The notes under the pieces: model-generated
Seen by the model: the letters and a program-made list of their open reading frames with translations, nothing else
Told to the model about the DNA's origin: nothing
Databases searched by the model: none
Shown here: in pieces, positions 7,012-9,834 of the stretch
Numbering within the stretch: the first letter of the stretch is position 1
Layout: each line of letters opens with the position of its first letter
Assembly: GCA_024697985.1 (NCBI GenBank)
Contig: JAILRX010000145.1
Coordinates: 1-9,834, forward strand
From: Treponemataceae bacterium
Lineage (GTDB): Bacteria > Spirochaetota > Spirochaetia > Treponematales > Treponemataceae
Length of the DNA stretch: 9,834 nt
Direction of reading: 5' to 3'
Made by a program: the position numbers and the translations under genes

Positions 7012-8721
7012 TTATACCAAATCCCTAAGGATAATATGAATTTCGCCGTTTTCATCCATAACGGAATTTATGTAATTTTTAAACTGCGGATTTATTTCAG
7101 AATAATCTGTGTTTTCTCCAAAACTGTGCCAGCGGGTTTCTTTTCTCGCCAAAAGATGTTCGATTAGTACTTGGCAAACGATGAGTCGCTCTCGAATTTC
7201 ATAAATCCTTAGTAAATCGTCCATGTCACGAGCTTTTAGCTGTGGAACAATTTTTTTCAAATCCAGAATCTTTTGTTTTGCGATTTTGAGGCCCATTTCG
7301 TTATAGCGATAATCAGTTTTGATTCCGCCTGCATATTCGTCCATTATTTTTTGCATTGCTTCTTCGATTTCATCGGCTTCAAATGTACTCAAAGTATTTT
7401 CTGAAAAGTGCTTTTCGTATTCTGAAAATGGGGCCACGCTTGATGTTGCTTTGGATGTTACTTGGAACTTCACTTCGTCTGCAGACGAGTTTTTACTGGC
7501 TGCTTCATTTTTCAAAAACTCAAGGATTCCTGTTGCTGCGATTTTTGCTTCTGCAAGAGAGCCTGTAACATATTTTTGAGGAGCACCACCTGCAACATCG
7601 CCTGCTGCAAAAAGACCAGAAATCGTCGTTTGTCTGTCATTGGAAATCCAGTAGCCACTTGCAGTATGTCCGCCAACGATGTAAGGCTCGGTTCCTTCAA
7701 TTTCTACATTATAGGATGAAGGTCCTTTTCCATCCTCGAGCCACTTTAAAGTCTGGCTCGGTGCCATGTTAAGATAAGCCTTGTATAAATCTTGCTCTTG
7801 TTCGCTAGAAATTCCTGCTGTTCTAAGATAGCACGGACCGTTTCCGTTGCGGTTTTCTTCTACCGTACCCCAGCATCGCTCACTGGTGCGAAGTCCGTAT
7901 TTCGTTTCGTAGACTTCGCCTTTTGAATTTACCTGTTTTGCATGTACTCCCTGTGCAATCGTTCCTGTCGGGGCAATCGTATCTTTGCAGCGAAGTGCGA
8001 TAAAGCGCATTTCAAAACTCGTCATTTCAGCTCCTGCAAGAATTCCCATTGAAAAACCCGCGCCCGTGTTGAAAGGCGGATACCACATTTTGTGTCGGCT
8101 GAATCCAGGATTGTTCGGTCTGTACAAACCTGCTGCCCCTCCTGTTGCAATTAGAACGGCTTTTGCAGAAAAGTCGTAGGCAAGGTTTTCGTTTACGCTA
8201 AAGCCATACGCTCCGAAAATTTTTCGCTTGCCCGGTTTTTCAACTTGAGTGACTTTATAATCAGTTACATTTACATGGTTTAAGACTTGTATGTTTTTAT
8301 GCTGTTTTACGCCGTTTGCAAGAATGAGTTTGATGTTTTCTCCATTGATTTTTAAGTTTCTCCATCCGCGTGTAACATATTTTCCATTTTCGTCTTTTAG
8401 GATCACGAGCCCTCTTTTTTCCAAATCGTGAGTTACATCGTTTAGGTTTTCGCTCATGCTCAAAAGTAAATCTGTCCGGACGATTCCGTTTGCGTCGTTA
8501 CTGGCGTAATTTACATAATCTTGCGGAACATGACCTTCGGAAATATAGGCATTCAGTGCGTTTACTCCGGCAGCTAGGCAACCGCTTCGTTTGATGTTTG
8601 CTTTTTCGACAATAAGAATGTTCAAATCTGGGTTGTTTTCAGCAAGTTTTATGGCTGCGTAACAACCAGCAGTTCCTCCGCCGATTATCAGAACATCGGA
8701 TACTATTTTTTCTATTTTCAT
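7012..8721 (-). CDS. aprA: AprA-like APS reductase flavoprotein (alpha subunit)
   Basis: Likely role: FAD-dependent reduction of APS to sulfite and AMP together with the AprB-like ferredoxin. The N-terminal Rossmann motif VLIIGGGTAGCYAA (10-23) binds FAD, with a matching Glu39 at the end of the second strand. The fold is that of the fumarate reductase/succinate dehydrogenase flavoprotein superfamily, with IATGGAAGLY at 191-200 and the late FAD motif GLFAAGDVAGG at 369-379. GGHTASGYW at 350-358 contains a histidine in the region where AprA places a catalytic His. Its 569 residues are shorter than dissimilatory AprA, usually above 600. The start overlaps the cysA stop as ATGA. Fumarate reductase and L-aspartate oxidase were considered, but the ferredoxin partner and the ATP sulfurylase genes point to APS. 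Confidence 0.82.
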   Translation of the reverse strand: MKIEKIVSDVLIIGGGTAGCYAAIKLAENNPDLNILIVEKANIKRSGCLAAGVNALNAYISEGHVPQDYVNYASNDANGIVRTDLLLSMSENLNDVTHDLEKRGLVILKDENGKYVTRGWRNLKINGENIKLILANGVKQHKNIQVLNHVNVTDYKVTQVEKPGKRKIFGAYGFSVNENLAYDFSAKAVLIATGGAAGLYRPNNPGFSRHKMWYPPFNTGAGFSMGILAGAEMTSFEMRFIALRCKDTIAPTGTIAQGVHAKQVNSKGEVYETKYGLRTSERCWGTVEENRNGNGPCYLRTAGISSEQEQDLYKAYLNMAPSQTLKWLEDGKGPSSYNVEIEGTEPYIVGGHTASGYWISNDRQTTISGLFAAGDVAGGAPQKYVTGSLAEAKIAATGILEFLKNEAASKNSSADEVKFQVTSKATSSVAPFSEYEKHFSENTLSTFEADEIEEAMQKIMDEYAGGIKTDYRYNEMGLKIAKQKILDLKKIVPQLKARDMDDLLRIYEIRERLIVCQVLIEHLLARKETRWHSFGENTDYSEINPQFKNYINSVMDENGEIHIILRDLV

Positions 8722-9776
8722 AAAACTGTAACATCCTCTTTCATCAAAAGATTTTCAAGCTGAATCAACTCTCCATTTTTTATCAGGAAAACCTTGTACA
8801 AAAGAATATGAACTTTTTCTCCAACGCTTACAGGACGATTTTCCAGTCTTCTGGTGGCAATCACCGTTTCACCATTGACTTCAATCCAAAGTTCGGTGTG
8901 CGTACCACGGAAAAAAACTGATTTTACGATTCCGTCGCTTACAGAAATCGGAAATTTTTCTATGTGGTCGGCTTTTGTCACGCGTACAAATTCCGGGCGA
9001 ACCAATGCTTTTTCAAAACCATCGACTTGCTCAAAACTTTTGAACTGGCGGTAATCCTTGAGGTAGGAAATATTTCCAAAAAACTGCACAGTGAAAGGTG
9101 TTTTAGGATTCTGATAAATGTCCATGGGACTTCCTACCTGTTCGATAGAACCTTTGTTCGTGACGATGATTTCATCGCTAATTTCGATGGCCTCATCCTG
9201 ATCGTGAGTGACGAAAATCGAAGTGATTCCAAGTTTCGTAATCATTTCACGAAGCCAAGTGCGAAGTTCCTTTCTGATTTTCGCATCAATGGCGGCAAAA
9301 GGTTCGTCCAGTAAAAGAAGCTGCGGATTCGGGGCAAGAGCGCGGGCAAAGGCAACTCGCTGTTTTTGTCCACCACTAAGCTGGCTAGGGTAGCGCTTTT
9401 CCAAGCCCTTTAGACCGACCAAATCAATCAGTTCGGCAACTCGTTTTTTGGTAAATTCTTTATCTGCTTTTTTTACTTTAAGGCCGAATGCGATATTCTG
9501 TTCGACTGTCATATAGCGGAAAAGTGCGTAGTTTTGGAATACAAAGCCAATTCCGCGCTCGGACGGATGTATGTCGTTCACGATTTTTCCGTCAATCAAA
9601 ATGTCGCCACTGTCCTGATGTTCAAGACCTGCTATCATCCGAAGAATCGTGGTTTTTCCAGAGCCGGAAGGGCCGAGGAGGGCAACCAATTTTCCTTTTT
9701 CAATTCCGAAATTTACATTGTTGGAAGCCTTAAAATTTCCAAAGGTTTTGTTTATATTTTTCAATTCGACATACAT
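8718..9776 (-). CDS. cysA: Sulfate/thiosulfate ABC transporter ATP-binding protein
   Basis: This is the cytoplasmic ATPase that powers sulfate import through the CysTW-type permease. Motifs in order are Walker A GPSGSGKTT (35-43), Q-loop Gln81, signature LSGGQKQR (133-140), Walker B LLLLDEP (153-159) and H-loop His191. A C-terminal region from about 240 to 345 fits the TOBE-type regulatory domain of the CysA/PotA/MalK group. Its 352 residues are normal for CysA. The start lies 8 nt after the stop of the preceding probable permease gene, with a GAGGT ribosome binding site overlapping that stop. Substrate assignment rests mainly on the adjacent sulfate activation genes, because related ATPases serve molybdate, spermidine or iron. 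Confidence 0.88.
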   Translation of the reverse strand: MYVELKNINKTFGNFKASNNVNFGIEKGKLVALLGPSGSGKTTILRMIAGLEHQDSGDILIDGKIVNDIHPSERGIGFVFQNYALFRYMTVEQNIAFGLKVKKADKEFTKKRVAELIDLVGLKGLEKRYPSQLSGGQKQRVAFARALAPNPQLLLLDEPFAAIDAKIRKELRTWLREMITKLGITSIFVTHDQDEAIEISDEIIVTNKGSIEQVGSPMDIYQNPKTPFTVQFFGNISYLKDYRQFKSFEQVDGFEKALVRPEFVRVTKADHIEKFPISVSDGIVKSVFFRGTHTELWIEVNGETVIATRRLENRPVSVGEKVHILLYKVFLIKNGELIQLENLLMKEDVTVL

Positions 9777-9784
9777 ATTTTACC

Positions 9785-9834
9785 TCACAAACTTACGGAT
9801 TTCTTTCCGAAATGTTCGACGATACTACGGATAA
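9785..9834 (-). CDS. C-terminal tail of a probable sulfate permease (CysW-like), partial
   Basis: On the minus strand one frame reads IRSIVEHFGKKSVSL and stops with TGA at 9787-9785, eight bases before the cysA start. The basic amphipathic end and the tight spacing fit the cytoplasmic C-terminus of a CysW-type permease. The assignment is positional: too little sequence is present for a domain match. Another frame ends earlier (SERNP, stop at 9795-9793) but leaves a wider gap. Confidence 0.4.
   Translation of the reverse strand, partial: IRSIVEHFGKKSVSL

Noticed and set aside
7012..8721. Calling the flavoprotein a fumarate reductase or L-aspartate oxidase
   Set aside because: The superfamily fold would allow it, but there is no membrane or NadA/NadC partner. 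The adjacent two-cluster ferredoxin with CWGC and the cysDN genes favour APS reductase.

Overview
The window reads as an anaerobe's inorganic and organic sulfur region, AT-rich with strong Shine-Dalgarno sites. A glycyl radical enzyme means at least part of the life cycle is strictly anoxic. Codon style and gene content would fit a gut- or rumen-type Treponema or a clostridium. I cannot settle the taxon from this sequence alone, and I lean only weakly to a spirochaete.

Layout. Positions 1-20 hold the first codons of an unidentified leftward gene, with a good ribosome binding site and an extended -10 promoter. Positions about 133-361 hold a decayed, internally deleted and frameshifted remnant of an ECF/CbiO-type ABC transporter ATPase (leftward). 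Positions 402-594 are a compact rightward control region: a consensus -35, two matching 19-bp dyads (ACCTAT-N7-ATAGGT type) at the -35 and just after the predicted start of transcription, and a 27-codon hydrophobic micro-ORF. Positions 595-4054 encode a glycyl radical isethionate sulfite-lyase (IslA) and its radical-SAM activase (IslB). From the right edge to 4051, on the other strand, runs a tightly packed sulfate assimilation operon: the tail of a probable CysW permease, cysA, an AprA-like flavoprotein, an AprB-like ferredoxin, cysD and cysN. The two operons converge tail to tail, and their stop codons share the palindrome TTAA.

How it works together. The rightward operon cleaves isethionate to sulfite and acetaldehyde. 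The leftward operon imports sulfate, activates it to APS (CysDN) and reduces APS directly to sulfite and AMP (AprAB-like). Both branches therefore end at sulfite, and the sulfite reductase must lie elsewhere. Because APS rather than PAPS is reduced, no APS kinase is needed. Consistent with this, CysN carries a C-terminal APS-kinase-like domain whose P-loop and substrate loop have been lost. The points most worth a second look are this pseudo-kinase domain, the paired operators, the micro-ORF before islA, the transporter remnant and the shared-sulfite arrangement.
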